Source: Acidobacteriota bacterium (lineage in GTDB: Bacteria > Acidobacteriota > Terriglobia > Terriglobales > Acidobacteriaceae). From it: a DNA stretch of 6,046 nucleotides. Positions 1-6,010 of this stretch are shown here, piece after piece. Below the pieces are notes generated by a model. The model had not been told where the DNA came from. It ran no database searches and saw only the letters and a list, made by a program, of their open reading frames with translations. The stretch is taken from positions 1 through 6,046 of the forward strand of contig JAKAAZ010000212.1 in NCBI GenBank assembly GCA_021802085.1. Reading direction: 5' to 3'. A program made the position numbers and the translations under genes. How positions within the stretch are numbered: the stretch's first letter is position 1; each line of letters starts with the position of its first letter.

Positions 1-416
1 GCTGCCTGAACTCTGTCCTCTACCATCTCACTGAATCTTGCCCGTGGGATGTGCAGCCAGAAGACGAAGGACCAGCCGTAACGCTCCGCGTCGGTGCGAT
101 AGCCTGTCGCTTCCACGAACTGACGGAAAAACCGATTGGTTACCGTGGAGCGGTCGATGGAGAACGGACGCAACATGACCGGGCGCACCGGACCCTCTCC
201 ATCTGCAGGAAACCCATCCGTAAAATCCGTACCCATCAGAAAAGTTCCGCCCGGCAGAGAGACCATGCGGGAACGCGTGTCCGCGTCCACCTGCTTAGGC
301 GAAACGGAAGCTTCCTCTGCGCACGACGCGGCGGACTGGCGATCCGCGGAGGGCGTACAGCAACCGCCCTTCGGCTTCCGATCCGGCGCATTGGCTTCGC
401 AGGGATTCATCTCCAT
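1..416 (-). CDS. Formylglycine-generating enzyme (SUMF1/FGE family), N-terminal part, cut by window edge
   Basis: FGE oxidises the active-site Cys of type I sulfatases to C-alpha-formylglycine in the cytoplasm, using oxygen and copper. Reading leftward from ATG at 416, 138 codons stay open to the window edge. Residues 51-120 carry the typical FGE start: MVSLPGGTFLMGTD (51-64), PADGEGPVRPV (70-80), RPFSIDRSTVTN (83-94), FVEATGYRTDAERYGWSFVF (100-119). From memory this closely follows human SUMF1 and actinobacterial FGE. Residues 1-50 form a polar Cys-rich extension (C6, C19, C20, C32). No signal peptide is visible, so the protein is probably cytoplasmic. An in-frame TGA lies two codons upstream (422-420), so the start is 416 or the second ATG at 410; neither has a good Shine-Dalgarno. 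The family is usually about 300-370 residues, so well over half, including the catalytic Cys pair, lies outside. It sits 48 bp behind the sulfatase in the same direction, probably in one operon. Confidence 0.9.
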   Translation of the reverse strand, partial: MEMNPCEANAPDRKPKGGCCTPSADRQSAASCAEEASVSPKQVDADTRSRMVSLPGGTFLMGTDFTDGFPADGEGPVRPVMLRPFSIDRSTVTNRFFRQFVEATGYRTDAERYGWSFVFWLHIPRARFSEMVEDRVQA

Positions 417-430
417 GTTTCAGTCTGACA

Positions 431-483
431 GTTGAAGCTCTAAAACGGCAAGATCGCGTTTGGCTTATGCCTCGAGCTTCAAC
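431..483. repeat. Inverted repeat across the sulfatase/FGE junction
   Basis: GTTGAAGCTC at 431-440 is the exact reverse complement of GAGCTTCAAC at 474-483. This gives a 10-bp perfect stem around a 33-nt loop. The loop can form a smaller stem of its own (AAACG 443-447 with CGTTT 457-461). In the minus-strand transcript the first arm lies in the last sense codons of the sulfatase and the second arm lies 14 nt before the FGE start. No T-run follows the second arm, so it is not a standard intrinsic terminator. A role in mRNA processing, stability or FGE translation is inference. Confidence 0.5.
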
Positions 484-1919
484 TTGTCGCCAAGCTCCTG
501 TTGCAGCCCTTTCAATTGTTGCAGCAGTTCCGCCTTAACTTCAGCGGATGCCGGATCTGCGGAGAGGTCGTGCATTTCCCAGGGGTCATTCTGGATATCG
601 AACACCTGAGTTTTCTGAATCTGCGGATACACGATCAGTTTATGGGTCTTCGTTCGCACCATTCGCTGGAACCCTTTGTAGTAGCTGAACATCGCCTCAT
701 ACGGAGGCTGGCCCTGGCCATGAATCAACGGTGCGAGACTTGGGAATTCGACGGTCTGAGGGGTGGGGATGCCGGCAAGGTCGCACGTGGTGGCATACAT
801 GCAGTGCTGATACACCATTTCGTCGATTCGCTTTCCTGCGGCAATCCCCGGGCCGGAAATCATCAAGGGCATCCGAACGCTACAGTCATACATATTCTGC
901 TTGCCCATCAAGCCATGCTCACCGACGGCCAATCCATGATCGGCGGTCAGGATGACGTAGGTGTTGGAAGCTTTGCCGGATCGCTGCAGCGCATCCAGAA
1001 CTCTCCCTATCTGTTCATCCATGAATGTGATCAGAGAATAATATTCGCGGCGATGCAGTTGAACGTCCTCGGGAGTTCGGGGAAATGGCGCGAGCATTTC
1101 ATCCCGAATGTAGTAATCTCCCAGATCGAATGGATGCCGGGGTAGAAAATTTGGCGGAACCTCGATCTTGTCCTGCGGATAGCGAGCGAGATATTCCCGG
1201 GGTGATTGCCGCGGATCATGCGGGGAATTGAAACCCAGATACATGAAGAACGGCGCATCGCGTTTGGCGGCCTTATTCAGCAGATGATCGATGAAGCAGT
1301 CGCTGTACAACACATCCGCGTGCTTGATTCTGTCCGGCGTCTGGTTCGCCCAGAGTTGAGTGTGAAGCCAATGACCCTTGAGAGATTCGTCCCATGGCTG
1401 CCAATTGTCTCCCGGCCGTGGGCGGTCGTAGGCGGCGCCGCCCATCGGAGTGGACACCAACATGCCTGGCGCTACCGGTCCCATTTCCTTGAAGCTGCGC
1501 TGCAGGACTGTTGTGTCGAGGTGCCATTTGCCGCAGATATAGGTGTCGTATCCGGCGTTTCCCAGCGTCTGACCCCAGGTAGGGACTTCATCGATTCCCG
1601 CCTGCGCGTGAAATGCGGTGAGCCCGCTGTTCAGCATGGTGCGGCTGGGAAGGCAAACCGCTCCGCTCCACGATCCCTGGTGAAAGCAATGTGTGAAGGC
1701 GCATCCGGAGGCAGCGAGGCGGTCCATGTTCGGCGTTTGGACCTCTGGATTGGTGAGGCTATGAATGGTGCGAAACATCAGATCGTCGCAAATGATGAAA
1801 AGAAAGTTAGGACGGCCGGAAGTAGGTTGGGATCGATCCTGCGCCATGGAAAGCGCCGGGCCGAGATTGCTGGCGGCAATGCCGCTTCCCACCAGTCCAA
1901 GAAATTTGCGACGATTCAT
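465..1919 (-). CDS. Tat-exported type I (formylglycine, Cys-type) sulfatase
   Basis: This enzyme hydrolyses sulfate esters after its active-site Cys becomes formylglycine. The start at 1919 gives 484 residues and is preferred because AGGAG lies 7 nt upstream; an ATG at 1943 would add eight residues but has no ribosome site. A twin-arginine signal (NRRKFLG, residues 2-8) is followed by a mild hydrophobic stretch and a possible cut after SMA (24-26), so the folded protein should go to the periplasm or envelope. Sulfatase landmarks are the N-terminal metal site ICDD (43-46), the signature C89-L-P-S-R93, CGKWHL (129-134), NSPHD (231-235), TADHG (325-329) and GKQNMYD (339-345). The C-terminal subdomain ends with a VFDIQNDPWEMHDLS segment (439-453). 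Length is normal and no catalytic residue appears lost. The substrate is unknown; sulfated carbohydrate is a guess from family habits. The next gene downstream is its likely maturase. Confidence 0.94.
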   Translation of the reverse strand: MNRRKFLGLVGSGIAASNLGPALSMAQDRSQPTSGRPNFLFIICDDLMFRTIHSLTNPEVQTPNMDRLAASGCAFTHCFHQGSWSGAVCLPSRTMLNSGLTAFHAQAGIDEVPTWGQTLGNAGYDTYICGKWHLDTTVLQRSFKEMGPVAPGMLVSTPMGGAAYDRPRPGDNWQPWDESLKGHWLHTQLWANQTPDRIKHADVLYSDCFIDHLLNKAAKRDAPFFMYLGFNSPHDPRQSPREYLARYPQDKIEVPPNFLPRHPFDLGDYYIRDEMLAPFPRTPEDVQLHRREYYSLITFMDEQIGRVLDALQRSGKASNTYVILTADHGLAVGEHGLMGKQNMYDCSVRMPLMISGPGIAAGKRIDEMVYQHCMYATTCDLAGIPTPQTVEFPSLAPLIHGQGQPPYEAMFSYYKGFQRMVRTKTHKLIVYPQIQKTQVFDIQNDPWEMHDLSADPASAEVKAELLQQLKGLQQELGDKLKLEA

Positions 1920-1926
1920 GAATTTT

Positions 1927-1931
1927 CTCCT
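1927..1931 (-). promoter_or_regulatory. Ribosome binding site that decides the sulfatase start
   Basis: On the minus strand AGGAG is followed by the 7-nt spacer AAAATTC and ATG at 1919. The upstream in-frame ATG at 1943 has no comparable site. The choice also places the RR motif at residues 3-4, as expected for a Tat signal. Confidence 0.8.
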
Positions 1932-2113
1932 CTTGGTCCCCATCGGCGACGCTCGTTTCTCACCGAACTTGGCGTACTTGCATCTTGCGCCGGAATCGAC
2001 CCTAAAATCCTACCAAATACCCTGTCTACACAGACTCGGGCGACCGATCATGGTTAGGGGCGGGGCGATAGCGCGAGCGCATTGGACGTTGGCGTGATTC
2101 AGAAAACAATTGA

Positions 2114-2143
2114 ATCCTATGTTTCACAATGATTCATTGTCAA
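2114..2143 (-). promoter_or_regulatory. Predicted sigma70-type promoter for the sulfatase-FGE operon
   Basis: Reading leftward, TTGACA (2143-2138) is a perfect -35 box. An 18-bp spacer follows, then TAGGAT (2119-2114), which matches the -10 consensus at 4 of 6 positions. Transcription would begin near 2107, giving an untranslated leader of about 185-190 nt before the start at 1919. The spacer contains a perfect dyad, so the promoter is probably regulated. A promoter nearer the gene is not excluded, but I found no better match there. Confidence 0.55.
2126..2140. promoter_or_regulatory. 15-bp palindrome in the sulfatase promoter, candidate operator
   Basis: ACAATGATTCATTGT has 7-bp perfect arms around a central T. 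It overlaps the last three bases of the -35 box and fills the first part of the spacer, where a dimeric repressor would block RNA polymerase. The regulator is not encoded in the window and its family cannot be named from the site alone. Confidence 0.55.
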
Positions 2144-2401
2144 GCCAACGCAATGGAGAAATGTGAAGGAACGCTTTTCCTGTACATCCAGCGAGACAAG
2201 CCCGCCGCAGAACGATGCGGGACACGGCGCCTGAAGAGTCATACAGAGAAAGGAACGGCAAATATCGTGACGAACACCACCGTATAGATATGGGCGACTA
2301 CGCCATCTGAATCTCGCGCCCTGTTATCACCTCGTACTGCGTGGAGGTTTTTCGGTCCTGGCAGATGATTCATATCGATCCAAAATTGAGAAACATTTGG
2401 C

Positions 2402-2431
2402 TTGACAGGTCAGTTTGTCAGTCCTTATGAT
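2402..2431 (+). promoter_or_regulatory. Predicted sigma70-type promoter for the TonB-dependent receptor
   Basis: TTGACA (2402-2407) is a perfect -35 box. It is followed by an 18-bp spacer and TATGAT (2426-2431), which matches the -10 consensus at 5 of 6 positions. Transcription would start near 2438, leaving a leader of about 53 nt before the ATG at 2491. Box quality, spacing and distance to the gene agree well. Confidence 0.72.
2403..2421. promoter_or_regulatory. Dyad and direct repeats in the receptor promoter spacer, candidate operator
   Basis: TGACA (2403-2407) and TGTCA (2416-2420) form an inverted repeat with an 8-bp gap. Within the same stretch GTCAG occurs twice (2409-2413 and 2417-2421), 8 bp apart. 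The element starts in the -35 box and lies between the -35 and -10 boxes, the same placement as the dyad in the sulfatase promoter. The arms are short, so chance is possible. Confidence 0.4.
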
Positions 2432-2477
2432 CCGTAACTGTCCAGAAAACGCTTCATATTTCCGCATTGAGTGTATT

Positions 2478-2481
2478 GAGG
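2478..2481 (+). promoter_or_regulatory. Ribosome binding site of the receptor gene
   Basis: GAGG lies 9 nt before the ATG at 2491. The ATG is followed directly by a signal peptide, which supports this start. Confidence 0.6.
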
Positions 2482-2490
2482 TCGTAAACA

Positions 2491-5400
2491 ATGAATCGAC
2501 AACTTAGAAGCTCCCATTCTCTGTCAGCGTCCTGGGGCCGCATCATGGTGTTGGTGGCATTGACCGGAATCGGTCTGCTGCTCAGCTCTTCCAGCATAGA
2601 CGCCCAGCTTTCCACTGCCGCAATCAATGGCACGGTGCGGGACAGTACGGGCGCGGTAGTCGCGGACGCTCAGGTCAACCTGCGGGAGATCTCCACGGGC
2701 ACGGAGCGGACGACTCAATCCAATTCAGTGGGGGACTACGCTTTTATCGACGTAGCCCCGGGCACCTATACGTTAGAAGTTGTCAAGGCGGGTTTTTCCA
2801 CCGCGAAACAAAACCCCTTTGTACTTTACGTGAACCAAACCGCGACGTTCAATTTCTCTTTGACTGTGGGTACCCAAGTGCAACAGGTCACGGTTGCAGC
2901 GGCTTCGGCCCAACTGGAAACATCGACGGCAAATCTAGGTACTGTCATCAATCAAACCGCAGTCAATGCGCTACCCCTGAATGGGAGGAACTTCACGCAA
3001 CTGCTGACCCTTACGCCAGGGTCGAGCAGGGCGGATACAGGACAAGGCGGGGGTGGCGGGTTCGCCATCCTTATCGGGTCGTTCGGATTCCCGTCGGTGA
3101 ACGGGCAGATGAATCGGAGCAATCTTTATTTGCTGGACGGGATTGTCAACCAGCAGTTTTGGTTCAGCGAGTATGCAGTCGAGCCTATCGTGGATGACAT
3201 CGCCGAATTCAAGGTCCAGTCGCACAACGATCAGAGCCAGTTTGGCGGCGTGATGGGAGGAATTGTCAACGTCGTTACAAAGTCGGGCACGAATGAATAT
3301 CACGGGGATGTATGGGAATTTCTGCGCAACGACGCATTCGACGCGCGCGATCCGCTGCTGACCAAGAAGACGCCTTTGAAGCAAAGCGTGTATGGCCTTA
3401 CGATCGGCGGTCCGGTCTTGTTTCCACACTACAACGGGAGGAACCATACATTCTTTTTCGGCTCATTTGAAGGCACGAATATCAACTCCGCCAATGAGCG
3501 GCTCTACAATGTGCCCACAGCAGCTGAGTTGAACGGCGACTTTAGCGCAATACCGCAGCAACTGTACAACCCGTATACGACTGCCCCCGATCCGAACAAT
3601 CCTGGGAAGTTCCTGCGGACACCTTTTCCAAATAATAATGTCTCGTCGGAGATTGACCCGGTGATGCAGACGCTGATGAAACAGATGTATCCCGCGCCTG
3701 TTCCCCTGGTCTCCGGATTCAATGGCGTGGACACCACACCGACGCTGACCCGCCAGAATAACTACAGCCTGCGGCTAGATGAGGATTTCAATCCATCGAA
3801 TTCGCTGTGGGCACGGCTGAGCCAACTGCATGCAACTCAGACTTCGTCCGGAGGGTTCCAGGGACTGGTATCCGACAATATCAGTGACGCGCAGAATTGG
3901 GGCGTGGGCTACCTGCATACTTTTGGAGCGTCCGCCACCCTGCAGATCACTGCCGGACATGTGTGGCAAGAGTTCGCAAACCCCGTGGCATTTACGCACA
4001 CTGTTTCCGCGAGTGGATTCAACCCATTCTTCGCATGCGGGTATCTCGGACCACTTGCCTGCCAGGTTCCCGATATCGGAGTCACCGGCTACGCGGGAGG
4101 AGGGCCCAGTTATATCGCCAATAATGATGGCGATATCTACGAGTGGAGCGGCAACTTCACGAAATTGGCCGGTCGCCATACCTGGCAAGCTGGCGCCATG
4201 GTCAGCAACAACACTGAGAGCATCTTGAATGCCAATGGCAATCTTGGCTTCTCGGCCTTTCAGACTTCCAACCTCGAAAACCAGAAGAATACGGGCAACG
4301 CTCTGGCATCATTTCTGATTGGAGTTCCTAATAACGGTGAACGGCGGAACAATCTCAAGCTCCCTAAAAACGGGTGGGTCAATGGGGTCTATGCTGGCGA
4401 CCAGTGGAAAATCACTCCCAAGCTAACCATGAACATTGGATTGCGGTACGACTGGGACATCATGCCGGCGCTGGCGCCCAACTCTACCAAATCGAACATT
4501 ACAGGCGCGCTCAATCTACGCAACGGAACCTATATTCTTAGCAAAGATACCGCGGGTCTTGGCTCCTGCGCCACGCTGTTAGCTGCGCCGTGCATCCCTG
4601 GAGGCGTTCTTCCCGCGCATGTCGTGCAAGGAACGAGCCAGAGCCTGATCAACAACCAGATCGACAACATCCAGCCGCGTATTGGCTTCGCGTATCAGAT
4701 CGACCGCCAGCGCGTCCTGCATGCTTCCTATGATCGGGTCTATGATGACTGGTCCGGCATCATGCAAATGACACAGAACGAAGGAGCATTGTGGCCATCC
4801 TTCGGGCTGGATATCACGAGCAACCTGAATTCGACCACCGTCACTACCACCGCCGAGAACCCGCTGAATCTGCCAGCGGGCCAAACCCACACTCTTCCTC
4901 TCGCCAGTCCCTTTACGCAGTCCGCAAACTTCATCGCGCCGTATCTGAAAAATCCTTACTCAGACCAATGGAATCTGGGCATTCAACAGCAGCTTGGAGC
5001 GGTGTCGCTGCTCAGTGTCAATTACGTTGGATCCCGTACCACTCATATGCCGTGCTGCGGTTTTTACAATGTCGCAGTGACGCCTGGTCCTGGGAATCCT
5101 CAACTCCGCGCGCCATTTCCGTATATCACTCCGACGCAGTATGAACAAAGCAACGGATCGAGCAGCTACAACGCCCTGCAGGCACAGTTCGACCGGAGGT
5201 TGGCTTCCGGGCTGGCTTATACGATCAGCTACACTTGGTCGAAAACGATCGATGTGGCCTGCGATGGCTACTTCGGCGCGGAAGGCTGCTTTATTCGCAA
5301 TCCGTACAACCCCGCTGCCGATCGAAGTGTCGCCGGCATCGATCTCCCACAGATGCTTACGGCCGATGTAACCTATTTTCTACCCTTCGGCAAAGGACAG

Positions 5401-5874
5401 AGGTTTCAAACCGGCAATCGTGTCGCGGACGCAGTTGTGGGGGGATGGCAGGTGAATGCGATCGCAACCCTGACGTCCGGGAGGCCATACACAGTATCGT
5501 ACTCAGGCGACGTTGCGAATACCGGAAATAATTATCAGGGAGTCAACTTGGTCGGCGATCCGCATCTGGCAAATCCAACAATTTCCAAGTGGTTCAACAC
5601 TGCGGCATTTCAAGCCCCTGCTCAGTACACGTACGGAGACGTAGGCAGGAATACGATGCGGTCGAACTGGTATCGGGATCTGGATCTTTCGATCTTCCGC
5701 AGATTTTCAATCAAACGTGTCCAAACAGAGTTCCGCCTGGAAACGTTCAATATCACCAATACGTCTGTCTGGGGAATTCCGGATGCGACCTTGAATAGCC
5801 CAACTTTTGGCCAAATATCCAATACCGCAAGCACGCAGCGGGAATTGCAATTGGCATTGAAAATTTACTTCTAG
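2491..5874 (+). CDS. TonB-dependent outer-membrane receptor, Oar-like, with carboxypeptidase-regulatory-like N-terminal domain
   Basis: This is an outer-membrane beta-barrel that would import a substrate using energy from TonB-ExbBD. A signal peptide spans residues 1-38: basic start, hydrophobic core at about 18-31, likely cut at SIDA/QLS. Residues 41-125 form a carboxypeptidase-regulatory-like beta-sandwich (INGTVRDSTGAVVADAQV, then GDYAFIDVAPGTYTLEV). A TonB-box-like QQVTVAA (131-137) opens the plug, which includes LPLNGRNFTQLLTLTPG (161-177), a glycine run (186-190), YLLDGI (213-218) and GGIVNVVTKSGTNEYHG (256-272). The remainder is barrel and loops, ending in an aromatic residue (LALKIYF), the usual beta-barrel assembly signal. 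Its 1,127 residues are typical for the family and it looks intact. All eight cysteines fall in close pairs: 516/524, 693/701, 855/856 and 924/933. No SusD-like gene is visible. The ligand is unknown; a sulfated compound is suggested only by the divergent sulfatase. Confidence 0.95.
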   Translation: MNRQLRSSHSLSASWGRIMVLVALTGIGLLLSSSSIDAQLSTAAINGTVRDSTGAVVADAQVNLREISTGTERTTQSNSVGDYAFIDVAPGTYTLEVVKAGFSTAKQNPFVLYVNQTATFNFSLTVGTQVQQVTVAAASAQLETSTANLGTVINQTAVNALPLNGRNFTQLLTLTPGSSRADTGQGGGGGFAILIGSFGFPSVNGQMNRSNLYLLDGIVNQQFWFSEYAVEPIVDDIAEFKVQSHNDQSQFGGVMGGIVNVVTKSGTNEYHGDVWEFLRNDAFDARDPLLTKKTPLKQSVYGLTIGGPVLFPHYNGRNHTFFFGSFEGTNINSANERLYNVPTAAELNGDFSAIPQQLYNPYTTAPDPNNPGKFLRTPFPNNNVSSEIDPVMQTLMKQMYPAPVPLVSGFNGVDTTPTLTRQNNYSLRLDEDFNPSNSLWARLSQLHATQTSSGGFQGLVSDNISDAQNWGVGYLHTFGASATLQITAGHVWQEFANPVAFTHTVSASGFNPFFACGYLGPLACQVPDIGVTGYAGGGPSYIANNDGDIYEWSGNFTKLAGRHTWQAGAMVSNNTESILNANGNLGFSAFQTSNLENQKNTGNALASFLIGVPNNGERRNNLKLPKNGWVNGVYAGDQWKITPKLTMNIGLRYDWDIMPALAPNSTKSNITGALNLRNGTYILSKDTAGLGSCATLLAAPCIPGGVLPAHVVQGTSQSLINNQIDNIQPRIGFAYQIDRQRVLHASYDRVYDDWSGIMQMTQNEGALWPSFGLDITSNLNSTTVTTTAENPLNLPAGQTHTLPLASPFTQSANFIAPYLKNPYSDQWNLGIQQQLGAVSLLSVNYVGSRTTHMPCCGFYNVAVTPGPGNPQLRAPFPYITPTQYEQSNGSSSYNALQAQFDRRLASGLAYTISYTWSKTIDVACDGYFGAEGCFIRNPYNPAADRSVAGIDLPQMLTADVTYFLPFGKGQRFQTGNRVADAVVGGWQVNAIATLTSGRPYTVSYSGDVANTGNNYQGVNLVGDPHLANPTISKWFNTAAFQAPAQYTYGDVGRNTMRSNWYRDLDLSIFRRFSIKRVQTEFRLETFNITNTSVWGIPDATLNSPTFGQISNTASTQRELQLALKIYF

Positions 5875-6010
5875 CAGTGAAGCTCGCAGGACAATTCAAG
5901 ATGAAGTAGGTTGGCGCAACGGAAGGCTCGGTTTTGTAGATCGCACCTTCAGGGGAATCATCGCTTGACCGGACACCGATAAGGAGGCCATCCTGCTCAA
6001 CCGCGAAAGA
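5875..6010 (+). other. Gap between the receptor and the next gene, no clear terminator
   Basis: I find no stem followed by a T-run here. The best dyad is GTTG-GCG-CAAC near 5913-5925, with only 4-bp arms and no U-tract, and there is no good -35/-10 pair. The receptor and the following gene may therefore share a transcript, which is inference. Confidence 0.4.
5981..5987 (+). promoter_or_regulatory. Strong Shine-Dalgarno before the last gene
   Basis: AAGGAGG is nearly a full match to the anti-Shine-Dalgarno. The nearest in-frame ATG (6011) is 23 nt away, too far for this site, whereas an in-frame CTG at 5993 is 5 nt away. The site therefore favours a CTG start, or a different reading of the gene's beginning. 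Confidence 0.5.

Larger units (their letters stand above)
2087..2150. repeat. Outer inverted repeat enclosing the sulfatase promoter
   Basis: CGTTGGCGTGA (2087-2097) pairs with TCAAGCCAACG (2140-2150) at 10 of 11 positions. The two arms enclose the whole core promoter and the inner 15-bp palindrome. The right arm covers part of the -35 box and the left arm falls about 10-20 nt into the predicted transcript. It may be a pair of distant operator half-sites or a chance dyad; no T-run makes it a terminator. Confidence 0.4.
1920..2490. other. Divergent intergenic region, no convincing gene
   Basis: These 571 bp separate the divergent sulfatase and receptor genes. The supported contents are the two outward-facing promoters, the dyads around them, and three copies of TGATTCA (2095-2101, 2130-2136, 2366-2372). 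The middle part, about 2151-2400, shows only short unsupported reading frames (44 and 31 codons, no ribosome sites). It also has a weak 5-bp stem followed by T5 at 2329-2352 with no gene to terminate. I see no tRNA, no insertion-sequence ends and no repeat array. Confidence 0.7.

Noticed and set aside
51..435. Plus-strand frames of 99-125 codons near the left end
   Set aside because: The minus strand here encodes the conserved FGE N terminus, so these are shadows.
1920..1943. Sulfatase start at the upstream ATG (1943)
   Set aside because: It has no ribosome site, while AGGAG sits 7 nt before the ATG at 1919; the eight extra residues also push the twin-arginine motif inward.
2010..2051. A 13-residue upstream frame (MIGRPSLCRQGIW) in the predicted sulfatase leader
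   Set aside because: There is no Shine-Dalgarno before it and no run of regulatory codons, so nothing supports a leader peptide.
501..2057. Long plus-strand frames opposite the sulfatase (214 codons at 501-1145 and 283 codons at 1206-2057)
   Set aside because: They lie antisense to a sulfatase with clear catalytic motifs, their translations resemble no family I know, and GC-rich coding sequence commonly yields such open antisense frames.
2153..2287. A 44-codon plus-strand frame in the intergenic region
   Set aside because: It has no ribosome binding site, no recognisable motif and no supporting context. A second 31-codon frame nearby (starting near 2215) was rejected for the same reasons.
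2329..2352. Possible intrinsic terminator (ACCTC/GAGGT stem followed by T5)
   Set aside because: The stem is only 5 bp with a 10-nt loop, and no gene ends just upstream on the plus strand.
5908..5940. Possible terminator after the receptor gene (GTTG-GCG-CAAC, then GGCTCGGTTTTG)
   Set aside because: The arms are only 4 bp and the short T-run is not adjacent to the stem.
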